In this document: piece by piece, positions 23,557 to 36,300 of the stretch | How the letters are laid out: each line of letters opens with the position of its first letter | How positions within the stretch are numbered: position 1 is the stretch's first letter | Assembly: GCF_052324685.1 (NCBI RefSeq) | Contig: NC_135222.1 | Coordinates: 10,461,873-10,525,872, forward strand | DNA: 64,000 nt | Direction: 5' to 3' | Source of the DNA: Brachyhypopomus gauderio | Lineage: Eukaryota; Chordata; Actinopteri; Gymnotiformes; Hypopomidae | Position numbers and translations under genes: made by a program | Notes under the pieces: generated by a model | Seen by the model: only the letters and a program-made list of their open reading frames with translations | Database searches by the model: none | Told to the model about the DNA's origin: nothing

Positions 23557-26069
23557 CCAGAAGGTCCTGGTAAGGTCCCCATAGACCTTGGCAGGCAGAA
23601 ACAAAAGGTACGTCACTTGGCGCAAGGGTCCAGGTTGTGCCTGCTGCTTTTGCACTGACCACATTCTCTAAGTGATTTTAAATGTGCAATTGTATCAAGA
23701 CACTCAAAATAAGCCTACAGGGTCCTACCTCTTATGAAAGCTGGAAGCCGACAGCATGAAGCATGAATACATTTTTTGCGGGGGTTATTTTTGCACTAAT
23801 ACAAACACTGAAACATCTCAGGTTCAGTGTGCAGGGCGGTTCTCATACTCTGAGAACACATACTGATGGGAGTTAAACGGTTTGTGGGAATAGGTTTCCT
23901 TGAACAATTTTTTTTTGTATATCATGTTTTGTCTGTGTTCATAATTTTGTGCCATTGTAGATGATTTCCTTGCCAGGCTGAAGATCTCCCATTTTTAATA
24001 GTAAGCAGTATAATTTTACTTGAGTTTGATTCAGGTGAATTGAATATAAATGGAAAAGCAGTTTTTAGGGGTCTTGAATCCATAAAACATCTTAAGCAAA
24101 ATTCTCAAGAAAACCCCTATATATCATGTTGAGAAAGCACACTAAGACCTGAAGGTCCTTGTTAAGTGTTTTCTTAAACTTGTCACATACCTTCCCTTTC
24201 CTCTCAAAAATGGGTGTATGTTTGTGTCTTATAACACATCTTGTGTTCTAGTACAATAAGAAACATGTGAAGTCACTTCATCTCTAGATCACTAGAGTAC
24301 TGTGATAAGAAGAAACAAATCCATTTAAGAAGCAAGGGATCATATGTTGATGCCAGTATGAAATGAGTTTTTCCTCTGGAACGGTCAGGTTTTGGGTGTA
24401 CTTTAATTTTTTTTGGTCATGTTCATAAATTCACTGTTTACAGAGTGGCAAGAGCAATGTGGAAGCACAATTATGATTTCACCAAAGTCAAAGCTACAAT
24501 GGTTTATTATTTTGCATGACTGACATGATAGAGATAAATTAAATATTAATAAAATGTTACATAAAAAAAAACTTTGAAAATGTATGATTTTACATAAACA
24601 AGAGGATGTAAGAAAACTAGCTGCTTGAGATACTTGTTTTAAAATATAAAAAGTTGTTGCTTTGTGAAAGAATCCTGTCTAATCTGACCACTTTTAGCCA
24701 CTCCCCAGACTTTTAAATCCATGTCACTTTGTTACTGTATTAATTAACTTGATGAAGCAGTTTGAAAACTGGTCAGCAATTTCATTATTGATCAATGTTC
24801 TACTAAAAAGATGTCAAAAGTTTACAGTTCTTTGTAATCGCCAGTAATGCACTTTTGTTTGAAATCAATAAAGGGAATTAATTCAGTCCAACATATGCTA
24901 TTATACATAATTTTTACTATACACAAATACATGCCCTTGAATAAGGCAGTGGGTGGATAAGACTTATAGTGGTTTCTGCTTATAGGTGATCTGTGTCTTT
25001 GTACAGAGGAAATCACATAGTGGGACCAAATGTCCAGGGTTCACCTCTGACTTAAAGGTTGTTGTGTATCCACTGGTTATTTTATTATGACTGTCATTCA
25101 ATGAAAGCTCAGAGGCATGCACATCTGCACATAATATCCAGTTGAGTCATTAAGAGAATCTTATGATAATGAGGCTCCAGTTCACAGTTTGCTTTAGAAA
25201 GTTCAGTGATTAATAGCCAATCGGGTACAGGTAAGAGAAGTCTTACCTGTGGCAGTAACATTGGTAAAAACTGGCCCGACACTAGGCTTTAAAATCTTGT
25301 TTCCATTTGTGTAAAGGGAGTTCAAACTGATTAACTCATGTTAATCCTATGTCAAGTGCAAGTTGGTCCATGACCAAAAGGAATATCTGAACAGAAAACT
25401 GGTATTTTCTTATGCTCACAGGTTTTTGTGCCCCTTTATTTGACCACGTCACTCTGAGATTGACCCATCCCGATTACAGGGGAAACAGCAATATACAGGG
25501 GATAAAGGCATTTTCATATCAAATACACACACGGATACTTGACACTAAACAGATATAACCCATGGAAGTAAAATAAAACTTTAAATTGACTGACTTCCAA
25601 TTAAGCTGAGCCTTAGAATAGCTGTCATGCAGCAAGATTACATCACTTATATCTTCACACAATACGAACAAGAAACACCACGGTGTCTAATAGTCATAGG
25701 CTGTATCAGCAACTGCTGTGCTGATATTTTTTTTTCTCCAATTAGCCATCTCATTTTTGCATGAATTTCGCATTTTTATAGTCACATCCTGTTCCAGGGA
25801 ATGTCTGGAGTTTACTGTGAAATTACTGCCGAGCTAATGACTGCAGAAAACGTTATGCACTGCAAAACAGTAAATTCGTTAAAACAACATTCTCGATGCA
25901 CGCTCTGGAGTAGTCCTTTCCTTTCCTGAAAGTTGTTGAGGGCATCAATCCGTCCGTCCGCCGCGTCATCCTTGGTCCAAACATTTATGCCCAAGCAGGG
26001 TTGGTTTCCAGGGGAAACACTTTATAGTAACACAACAGTCCGGTAAAGTGCTTCCGGGTGAACTGAAAG
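23557..26069. other. slc38a7 3' UTR and slc38a7-mrpl21 intergenic region
   Basis: About 1.3 kb of probable slc38a7 3' UTR runs to AATAAA at 24867-24872. The rest shows no gene. In the last 30 bp before mrpl21 the motif cttccgg (26051-26057) is an ETS-type (NRF-2/GABP) site, common in promoters of nuclear genes for mitochondrial proteins. I looked for a divergent gene sharing this promoter and found none. Confidence 0.5.
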
Positions 26070-29000
26070 ATGGCGATAACTTTGAAGAACAGTCAAGTAA
26101 TTTTGCGAACATGTTTGGGACTAGGATCATGTTTGCGATTACCGGTTACAAAACAAACCCGTGAGCATGCCTTATTTTATTAAAGCTTGGCTTTGATGTC
26201 ACCTATCAATAATTATTTGATTCGGTCGCCTTAGCTGGGATAGTTAGCCAGAGGTGGGCACACTGTCATCTGAATGTTGTAGCTTGTTGGCTAACCTTGC
26301 AATTAATGTATATTATTCTTATTTCTAATGGGTAGGTTAGAACTTCATAATGCTTTGCTTTTTACCTCGTGGTCATATAGTTCAGACAGTTGTTAAAGCA
26401 GAAGACCTAGACATGTTGATTAGCTAGGTAGCCCCGTCGTCTCGGCGAGCCTCGCATTATTTTGTGTTAACATTTGAATTATTTAAATACTACAGTATTA
26501 TTTAGCTTATAACAATTTAGGATTACTTTACTTTCCACATTGTCGTTTTGTTTATATTGATATACACAATTGATATAAGTCTCTTTACTTGAACACTAGT
26601 TTTTGTCATTTTACAGGTGATTTTACAGTTAATAGATTAAACATGGTCATAGTAAACAAATACATATGAAAACTCCAGCACTAATCCCTAAACAGTCCTT
26701 GCAAGTGACTTTCAACTTCTTCGATGCATTAGTGCAGTGTTGAGGTTTTTGTCTTTATATATCTGTTTATTATGCATTTACCAAAAACAGGCAACTAAAT
26801 GAATGTGTGTTTGTAGAAGAGAACGGTGTGTCAAATTATGTGACTAAGGACCTTACAGTGGAGACAAAACAATGTGAAATTCGGTAATGAGCACAACTAA
26901 CAATTGACAATAGATGTCTCACTTTGCTTCTTTCAGGATGTGTAGTACCTTGCTTTACACAGTGTCAGAGGTCTAAGAGCATCATCTATCCTCAGAGGTA
27001 GGCATGCACCTAGACATCAGTTGTACCCCTCTGCTGCACATTTTAAGAAGAAAAATGTCTGTGACTGTTCTGAGCTCTGTAATCCACAAATAAAACTTGT
27101 CCTAACAAACCAGGACATGTCTCTATGATGATGATTTTGCTTAGGAATTGTTCATCCCAAATGTCAATTTCTGACATTAGTTTTATGCTAAATGCTAGGC
27201 TTGCAAATCCTTGGAGGGAGTGGCTTTGGATAAGTGTTTGGATGGAGGGTTTATGACTGAAGAGGGGGATGACAGATTGTCAACAACTGTTATGTTAATT
27301 CTAGCAATTATAACAGAAAATATTAAATTTATTACATTGACAATTGATGAGACATTTTACCCGTCATGGCAGAATGTGCATCTAATAAAAGCTGTCATGA
27401 AAGTATACTACGAATGGTTAAAACTAAACAATATGGTCCATATTGCTACAATAGGTTATAAATATAAAGAATATTCATACGTTCTAAAGAATGTTCATTC
27501 GACCTTATTCATTGAAGAAAGTTGTGAATGCCTAATAAAATATAGTATTATTCACTATGACCAAATGAACTGTAATATGTACATTTTCTTCTTATAATTT
27601 TCATTCTGGCAGTTACGTTCCAGAGACATCACTATCCAGACCCCCATGGCCTGAGCTACCACCGGTCGATCACGAAGAAGAGCAGAAGAAACATGAAGGC
27701 ACATTGGCACACATTTGTCACCATTTCATTGTCATGTCTGTCAACTACCAAGAATATATTTATTTGAACACACTAAAGCCTTCAATCAGATCACTCCTAA
27801 CATTAACATCAGTGATTTTCTACTTCGGTTTCAATGATGAATGTTTTTAAGTCTGACTAGTAAACAAGTTGAAGTCTGTCGTTGCCATGGTTGCCATGCT
27901 ACAGCCAAGAGTAGCTGACGTGGAAATCTGAAATTCACATTGTACTTTGACCATAATATATGGGCACTATAGCATATGACATTGGATCATAATATAGTCC
28001 TACAAATGACACCTGTTTTTGCTGACGAATAAATTGCAGTTTGGCCATATATTTATTAATCATAGAGCATCTTGAGCTGAACACTTTACATAGTATTTAT
28101 TGGTGTGGAGATGAGGCATTTTGCTGAAAACAGGCAGGAGCAGTTGTTAGTCACATGTGCTGATTACAGTCACATGAAGGACATTACCATAATGGATGAT
28201 GGAGATCTGGATCATGTTCATTTGAGCATTTGCCAACCAGCATTTCTCACCAAAAATACAATTAATTAACTCATTAAGGTCACATCAATAGGACATGCAA
28301 GGTCCATCCAATTTTAGCCATTTCCTTACAAAGTAGGCCTACAGAGGACAAAACAATTTTTTTGCATTATGCATAGGACATTATGCTTCTCATCAGTGCT
28401 CATCAGGGAAATCTATTATTTGACCACTTATGATGTTGAGTTATGTTTAGTATCAAATCTGATGCCATTCTGAATCTACCCGGTCTTGTTTATTGGTAAT
28501 GACAACAAGAAGTGATAATGGACTAGCTGGGTTCAATGAGCCTACATGGTTTTAAAGTGACAAGTCTGAGTTAACCCAAAGAACCTGGAAAATAGCACTT
28601 GAGGTGAAAGAATACTGTTGTCATGATCTTTCTCCCATACCTTCTACAGAAGTTGTCCAGAAGGTTAACAACCTTCTTGAAAATGGAGAATATGGCCGGT
28701 TGTTTGCTGTGGTCCACTTTGCCAGCCGCCAGTGGAAAGTTACCAGTGAAGATCTGATCCAAATTGAAAGCCACATTGATGCAGACTGTGGTGACAGGAT
28801 AGTACTGGAAAAGGTGCAGAGTGTTCCCCTCCTCCTAGTTGCACATTAAAGTTGTCCTGTTAGCTCTTCAGGGGTATTTGTGCCTTACAGTCTCTTTTTG
28901 TGTAGGTGTTGCTTGTTGGAGGGGAGGATTTCACACTCATCGGAAGACCTCTTCTTAGGTAAACTTTATAACCTGCCAGCATTGATTGATGAAGACAACA

Positions 29001-29898
29001 TCACTGTTTACACTGTTTTATACAGACGATTTCTCTGAGAGTTGAAAAAAAACTTTTTTTTTAAAGCTTATTTTTGAAGAAGCCAAAAATATTTTAGGAA
29101 AGTGTGTTTGCTTCTTGACTTCGTACAAATCTAAAAATTATGTTAAGGCCATTTAAAAAAGAAATAATATAAATGTGCATTGTGTATAAAATATATAAAA
29201 TCCCTCTTACACAGTGGAAATGCCCCTAATAAAGCGTTAATCTCTTTATTTTCATGTTTTCATGTTAGAAATACCAGAAAATGTGGTGTGTTGGTTTTCT
29301 GTATGCAGCAACTGTGTTCCGTCAGTTTTCACACTGTCTGCCTGTCTCTGCCGTTTTCACACCCAGCCGTGATCTGGTCCGAGTAGTGGCTACAGTCATC
29401 GAGAAGACAGACTCATGGCCTATGGTTCACATGAGGTTCTGGAAGAGACATAGGTTTCAGAAGAAGAGAAGTGAGTCAATAGGAATGTATCATACATTCT
29501 TTAAATTTTTTTATAGCTGCTCAGCCAGTCAGTATGTATTATCCATGAAAGAACTGCCTGCATTTTCTCATTGGAGCTCACAATGAGTCTCAGTTCTATG
29601 CATATTTTATAACTCTACACATAATATAAGGTAGATCTGCTGTACAGGGTTATCAGTTATTCTGATAATGTGAGGGACAATGTTCTCCATGCTCCTAGTT
29701 AAATTGTATGCAAATGTAAGAATACTAGTTATATACACTGGATGAATAGGAATTATTTATTGTTTATATAAGCCACAATAACAAATTTGCAACGAACGTA
29801 CTGCTTTTGAAATGAACATGTTGTGTTTTGCAGTAATTGTACAGCCACAGACGGTGCTTCGGATCAACAACATTGAGGTGTCGCCGAGACTAATTTGA
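26070..29898 (+). CDS. mrpl21: Large ribosomal subunit protein bL21m, mitochondrial
   Basis: Seven exons join in frame to 207 aa (human 205): 26070-26160, 26937-26997, 27613-27698, 28650-28813, 28906-28958, 29367-29470, 29834-29898. The protein is a structural component of the mitochondrial large ribosomal subunit. The N-terminus is basic and hydrophobic with no acidic residues, as expected of a mitochondrial targeting peptide. The bL21 domain starts near [19 protein letters not shown]. It continues through [24 protein letters not shown] and VEKT-type [10 protein letters not shown], with the basic tail [12 protein letters not shown], and ends [15 protein letters not shown]. Six exon joins are clear, but the exon 3 donor must be GC (GAAG|GCACAT) to hold phase and give HEEVVQKV. 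ATTAAA at 29960-29965 and AATAAA at 30003-30008 are candidate polyadenylation signals. Confidence 0.95.
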
Positions 29899-30495
29899 GC
29901 TGGCACATTTTGTAAAGGAACTGTATATGTGTCCCAAAAGGAATTTGATGCTTACTGTAATTAAAGTCTGAGCAACATCTGTCTCTGTAATGGCTATTAT
30001 TTAATAAAATATTGCTGCATTTCACATGTAATAGAAATTACTGTTAATGACAATGAATATGTTGCCATTGTGGCCATTGGCATTCATATTTATAATGTCA
30101 ATATCTTTATTTTTAATAGTTATGTGAAAAATATGGAAATTGATGGAAAATAGCAAACATTTTGCAGCTTATTATTTTAATCATTAAATTGGGTGTGATC
30201 GATGTTTATCGACCTGGTCCCAACTACCACAATTTCCATTGTATAGTGGACGTATACGAGGTTGAAGTGGTTGAGGTTTGATTTGCGCTCAAATGCGGGA
30301 GGTGGGACTGACGGCAGATTTGGGGGCGCTCTTGCTCTTGTGAGGCTGCCAGAGGTGCCGCTGCTCAAAGGTACCGTGGACATGCCAGGGCCGTTTCTAC
30401 TAATTCCTCGTGTCCATGCGTTGGTAGCCTGTTAGTTTTCGCGTTATTTTTCTCTGTTCACTGTTTTTTTTTAAATAAGTGGGTCAGAAATTGCA
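29899..30495. other. mrpl21 3' end and 5' flank of the small-GTPase gene
   Basis: This short tandem intergenic gap contains two candidate mrpl21 polyadenylation signals (29960 and 30003). The 5' UTR of the GTPase gene probably lies in its last 150 bp. No repeat or other gene is seen. Confidence 0.5.
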
Positions 30496-33372
30496 ATGAC
30501 AACTAATTTTGGCCTATCAAGAACTTTGCGAAGAACCGGGAGTTTTCCGTCTGCGAGAACAGTTAGAATTGTAATATTAGGACAAGCCGCAGTCGGCAAA
30601 ACAGGTAAACTGATAATTAAGCGCTAATTCTATACGCCTTTCTGAAAAGTAGTCCGACTGTATCAGAAAAAGGAAATTTGTGTTTGTGAGCGTGTGCGTG
30701 TTCTCGCTAAACCGTTTTTTTTTCTTAAGTCATAATCATTTAAATAATTTTTATTGAGTTAAACATTGGGCTGGTCTTAAGTAATGCATGATGAAGAATG
30801 TGCATTTTGCTCGACAGAAGAACAGGGCGTTTTCATGTGCAAAATGCCCCATCAGTCATAGTGCTAATACATAATTCATGTGTTTTTCTCAGCACTGGCT
30901 GTGCGATTTATCACCAAAAGATTTATCGGCGACTACGACCCAACTCTTGGTAGGTGATCTTATGGAACACGGAGCTGTAGTTTTAGGTTTTATATCGCTA
31001 TTTTCATCGACAGTTTTGAGATGTCTAGCTTGTTTCGTCGTTGTAGAGCTTGAAATGTAACTACTGACTTGGGGAACATGATAAAATGAGTGTCGCTCTT
31101 TAAACAGAGACCATCTACAGGCATGAAGTGACAATGGCGGGTGAAGCGGTTAACTTTGAGATATTGGATACTGCTGGTCAGGTAAGACAATTATAAGGCA
31201 TTACCTTAAAATGATGCAGTCTTTGTAACCGGCCCCTCACTCCCATATAATCTGTAGTCTTACACGAAGTTATAACAGACCCAGAATTGTGACTGTGCTA
31301 ATGAAATTTTATGCTACATCCATTTAGATTATTTTACTAGTTAATTATTTATTATATTGTGCTTTTTAATACATTTTGAGAATTAAAGGGTAGGAACACA
31401 TATGTATAATAGTATTGCTCAAATCCTCAGAATGTGTACATAATACAATTCTTGAAACGTACGAATGCAGTAGGTTATTTGAATCATTTTATTTAACCCT
31501 GATGAGATCCAGGCGTGGTCTACATTCTTGGGGTCCAGCTGGGTGTGGGGGACCCATTGCAATTTTTGTTAAAATAATCAGCAGATTCAGCCCAATTGCA
31601 AGTAAAATAAACAATACATATGTTAAATTAGTTTGCTCTCTTATTTATTTATTAGTTACTTTTTTATTAAAATGTAACACAATAAGGAAATCAATCATAA
31701 ATCATGCTGGCTGACAGGCTGGTCCTATGGCTAGCTGCTCACGGGCTGGTGCTAACGGAGCTGGCTGCTGCTCATCCTCCTTTTCATTATCAGTATCAGA
31801 CTCTGATATTTCAGAAATGTGATCCTGAAATTTCCTCTTCTGAATCATCATCAAAATCCTCTGTCTCTTCCAATATCAGCTGTAAGGCAGTCTGAACTGA
31901 GAATTGCTTTGCCATCTTTTATAGCATTTTTAGCATTTTTAGCATCATGTCCCCATGATTGGGTGAAACACACACAAACACACACATACACACACACACA
32001 CACACATACACACACATACATACACAAACATACAGGTCCAGAGAGGAGGGAGGGATAATGAGGGCTGAGAGAAAAGATGCTTCTTTCAGATCTCACCCCT
32101 TTGTCTCTATAGAGATTCTTCGTCCACTGTCTGACAATATGCAATCAACCCCTGATGTGACAACCATCAAAAGTGTTGATGGTTGCCCACCCTTGCATGC
32201 CAAACACCTCTGTCCTTTGTTTGTATATCCTTTAAAGTCATACAGACGACTATCAACTACCCAACCCAATGTTGATTGCCCACTTTGACTAGCCCAGGGC
32301 CCAGTGGACCCTGGACCCTGTATGTAATACAAATGTGAAGGGGGGGGGTACGGGGGGGGTGGTCATTGAAAATATTTTCTGACTTATGTTGCTCACGGAA
32401 AATGAGCCAAGGACCAATGAATCTCAGTTTGAAAAAAAAAAAATTGTAGAATTTTTTTAAGCTGATTTTTTCAAAATGGGTCCCACAGACCCTTGGACCA
32501 TATAAGGGTTAAACGAAACGCGTAATTTACGAAACACATTACTTGCCGTAGTTAAGCCATTTTAAGCCTATGATACATGAGCTTGTCTGGTCTCTTCTGG
32601 GATGATGACCTACTAACTGTTAATTAAAAAATTGTGACCCGTGGGATTTTGAAGATTTATTTATTTTTTTTATTTGTCTGCCGGTCAATAACTGACGTCT
32701 GTCACAATTCTCACCATATCAGTAACAGCAGTGCTACCTTGGATTAAAGTATTCATTTTGAATTCTCAATTAATTTTTTTATGACAGAAGTGTACAGACA
32801 AGTGCTTGTTTAATGATTCTGTTCTGCTCGTCTTCTACTAATAAGGAGCATAAGGGGAACTGAATTGCATCCTACGTTGTCTATAGGAGGAAGATACCCT
32901 GCTGATTGAGGAGAAAATAAAATGGGCAGATGGTTTTGTCATCGTCTACTCCGTGACGGATCGCTGCAGCTTCGATGAGGTCATGCGCCTATGTTTTTTA
33001 GTGAACCACATTCATACAGCAGGTAGCAGGAGGAACTGCCCAGAGCCTCCACCCATGATGATAGTGGCCAACAAAAAGGACCTGGAGTTTGACAGAATGG
33101 TGTCCATCCAGGATGGTGAGAGCCTGTGTCGGAGCCTAAAATTGCCTCTGCATGAAGTCTCGGTACGGGATGGGTGGGAGGAGACATCGGGGGTCTTCCA
33201 GGCACTCTATGCTGACATTGTGCAGCAGATGGACTCGTCTCCCCCTTCCTTCCGTAGACGAGCAGTCTCCAGACTGATGGAGAAGATTCCCAGAATACAC
33301 TCCAACTCGGCTCTGGGCTCAACAGGCCGCAGTTTCAGCTTCAGTTCTTTCAGAGATCTCCTTCCTGACTGA
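30496..33372 (+). CDS. RERG/RASL-type Ras-like small GTPase
   Basis: Four exons join in frame to 241 aa: 30496-30604, 30893-30949, 31108-31181, 32887-33372. The G motifs are clear: P-loop GQAAVGKT (residues 30-37), switch I with YDPTLE, DTAGQE in switch II and NKKD for guanine specificity. RFITKRFIGDYDPTLE and the IKWADGFVIVYSVTDR block resemble RERG and RASL11/12, so it is placed in that Ras subfamily, close to ras-related and estrogen-regulated growth inhibitor. The exact orthologue is not claimed. Relative to Ras, positions equivalent to Gly12 and Gly13 are both Ala, while Gln61 is kept. The C-terminus is about 40 residues longer than in RERG (basic RRRAVSRLMEKIPRIH, then a Ser/Phe-rich end) and has no CAAX box, so it is probably not prenylated. 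Intron 3 hosts a piggyBac MITE. AATAAA occurs at 33729 and 33898. Confidence 0.88.
31497..32508 (-). mobile_element. Internally deleted piggyBac element
   Basis: The 1012-bp element starts CCCTGATG and ends ATAAGGG, flanked on both sides by TTAA (31493-31496 and 32509-32512), the piggyBac target duplication. GGGGGACCCATTGC near the left end mirrors CAAAATGGGTCCCAC near the right. On the minus strand a short frame beginning MAKQFSVQTALQLILEE and running into an acidic FDDDSEEE patch matches the N-terminus of piggyBac/PGBD transposases, then stops. The catalytic core is absent. A CA array (about 31969-32034) lies inside. It sits in intron 3 of the small-GTPase gene. Confidence 0.85.
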
Positions 33373-36300
33373 GTGCTTGGAACATGTTCAATATGAACTG
33401 GGTGAAAATATTTAGAAATGGTTCATTCTACAAGGTGTCTTTGACTATGACTATTATTCACTGTTAGAGCAGAGAAGTATATTGGGCAAAACTATACTAT
33501 GGTGCATTGGGGAGCAGTTCTGTAGCAGCTCTTGCGTTTTTGCTTTTAGCTAAAGAAAGTTTGGAAGCAGAATCAGGTTATGACCTTGGACTGGAAGGAC
33601 CATAAAGGCAATATTATGATATTATGAAGATTGATTTCTCCATTAATTTTCTTTTTTTGCCTGCTGAATTATGCAGCTGTTATACAAACAGTTTACAAAA
33701 GAGCATCTCAGTGTTCAAGCAAACATGAAATAAAGGGCCTTTAGCAGCCAACACAATTTACATTTACATTTACTGGAGTGTCTGCTCCAGACATTTTAAA
33801 CAGTAATATATCTAAATGTCAGATTTTCTGAGCCAACCAAGTGCTTGTGTTGTTGGTTCTGTAAGAGTTACTTACATTGTATGTACTGGTACAAATGAAT
33901 AAAAAATATACAACTGATACACAATGCCTTTTGTTCATCTTTGTAAACATATTATAGAAGACTGAATCATTAGCTCTGATCCTTTCTGATGGGCACCAAT
34001 CTTAAGCTAGCTCAGGATTACTTTTACAAATTATGGCTAATACTAGAAGAAGCATGAAGACTCCAATTTTACTGTGTTTAGTCTATAGCATTCATTCTGC
34101 ATCTGCAACAAACTGACAAAAACACTTTGTAACAACCTGCATCACATGACAGCATTAAAGTCCAACTGACTCAATTTAATCAGCATCTAGTCAATTAGAT
34201 TCACATTCTGCCATGCAACGCTTCATGTCAACAAACTGGCTTATTAATGCAAATGAAATGAGGATTAATGATAAAGCACAGGGAACAGCCCACAGTCTAC
34301 CAGCTGAAGAGTAACAGGAGAGAGAATTAGCCAAGGCCAAGAGTTCCTCTCTACAGATTTCTCTGAAAGTCTGACTTTCCCAGAATATAATGCACTCATA
34401 ACTTGTGCTTACCACCACTGACCAATCACAAAAAGGCACAGTTAATGTTTACCAGTCCACAACTAGAAACACCACAGCACTACCAAGACATGAGAACACC
34501 CACCCCACAGTTGGGGTTAGAATCCTGCAGAGCAAATCAAAACACACTTCATCAGCCTGCAAGTTCATAACCCTGCCCCTCTATGAACAGGCATAGTATT
34601 CAGGGCATGTAATAACAGGTCATGTGATCAGTGAAGCATGATCTTAAAAGAGGTTGAGATATATTAAATATACTTAAACTCATGTTGACTGTAAGTAGTG
34701 CTGAATGTTACTGGTATCTGAAGAGCCTCTGGGTGTATCACTAACAGTCATCTGCTTCCAAGAGAATGAAATAGTTATAGATCAGGCTTTGTGTATACTC
34801 TGTAAAATGACCAAACTGTAATGGGTAAATATATAGAAGGAAAAAAAACCATCATTTTAAAAATCACAGGTAGAAAACTACAGTACATGTATGTGGTATT
34901 GTCTATTTGCCACACTTAGATTGACAATGTATATTTCAATTCAGAAAAATATGCTATAAAATGTTTGGAGAAAAACCTGTAACACGCCTGTTGACATTTT
35001 TAGCTTATTACTCACTAACCATTTTTAACATGTTCTACTAACACCCATTACACTTCACCAATTTCTCTTCTGGAGTTCTGCTGATTTCCAGTGACATATG
35101 CCTTTGTTAATGTATTCCTCTCTCATAGTCTGACACTGCCCTCAAAGCAGAGCAGCATTAAACAATACCATCTCTGGCGCCATGTCCAGCACTGTTCTGG
35201 CACGTCATACCAGATTCCTGATTTGATGCTAGCTGGCAGCTTGGCCAGGATTCAGTCTAATAATACAGCCTTGACTACTTCAGTTGTCCTCATTAGCTTG
35301 CCACGCTTCCCCCAAAACTAATAAAATACACGGGATGTTGATATAACAACAGCAACAGCCCTTCAATAGGATTTAATACAGTATGTCTTTGCTAGATTAT
35401 GAAAATCTTCTGTTGTCAATATTGTAGGTGAGTATATAAGACTTGTGTGTGCGCATCTCATTAATCAAAGAGTTCCTTCACCTTGTTGGAACTGATTTGG
35501 CTGCAGAATGACTCTGCAGAGACAGATTGCTGTGTGTCTTAGCACCAAAGCAGCATCACCACTGTGTGTATACACTGTGTATGTGTATAATTGAGTTATT
35601 TTCTTTTTTTCTTAGTGATGATGAAAGTGCTGCCTGCTAGAGGTATATATAGGAATATATTAGTAAGGGTATTCACTTGAGTAACATTGCTAGTTTTGCT
35701 GTTAACTTGCTGCTGAGTTTCTAAACTTAGGCTGTAGGGACCAAGATGGAAAATAAAATATTTCTAGACCAAACTAAATTCAGTCAACCAGCTTTGCTAC
35801 AAAAAGTGGAATTAGGCCTTTTCACTCAGTATATGTTAGGTGCAGACCAAAGTGAAAGAAATGTACCAGCTATGGGCCATCTTGACAGGTTCTGCAAATT
35901 GTGGTTCAAAATATTGATTAAACTATCTTGAGTTTACGGTCTAGGACTGACTCCCAGCCCTGCAACAAAAGGGATCAGAACTACACTTTGGCTTTGTTAG
36001 CAAAACCTTGGCTTATTTTATACTTTGGGTATTCTTTCCCATTCAAAGTTGCTGGGAATCTTTTGATGTTTCATACTTTGATGTCTGTATGTTTTGATGT
36101 CTGTCATTTATGGCACAGTTTCACAAGAGTACACCTGGCACTGCTCTTACTGGACAGGAAGGATGACATGGTTCAGCTCTTCCTGCCAGTACAAAGTAAT
36201 GCAATAGTTACCAACAGGGGCATCTGCTAGGTCACCCACACAAGAGAAAGCTGTTGGCATTGGCCTGCTTGAGTAGCAACTTAAAAATATTCAGTGATTA

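Noticed and set aside
23557-26069. A divergent IGHMBP2-type partner sharing the mrpl21 promoter, as in mammals
   Set aside because: No frame on the minus strand upstream of mrpl21 resembles the IGHMBP2 N-terminus.
27211-27597. 128-codon open frame in mrpl21 intron 2
   Set aside because: No recognisable family, AT-rich chance composition and a position between verified exons on the same strand.
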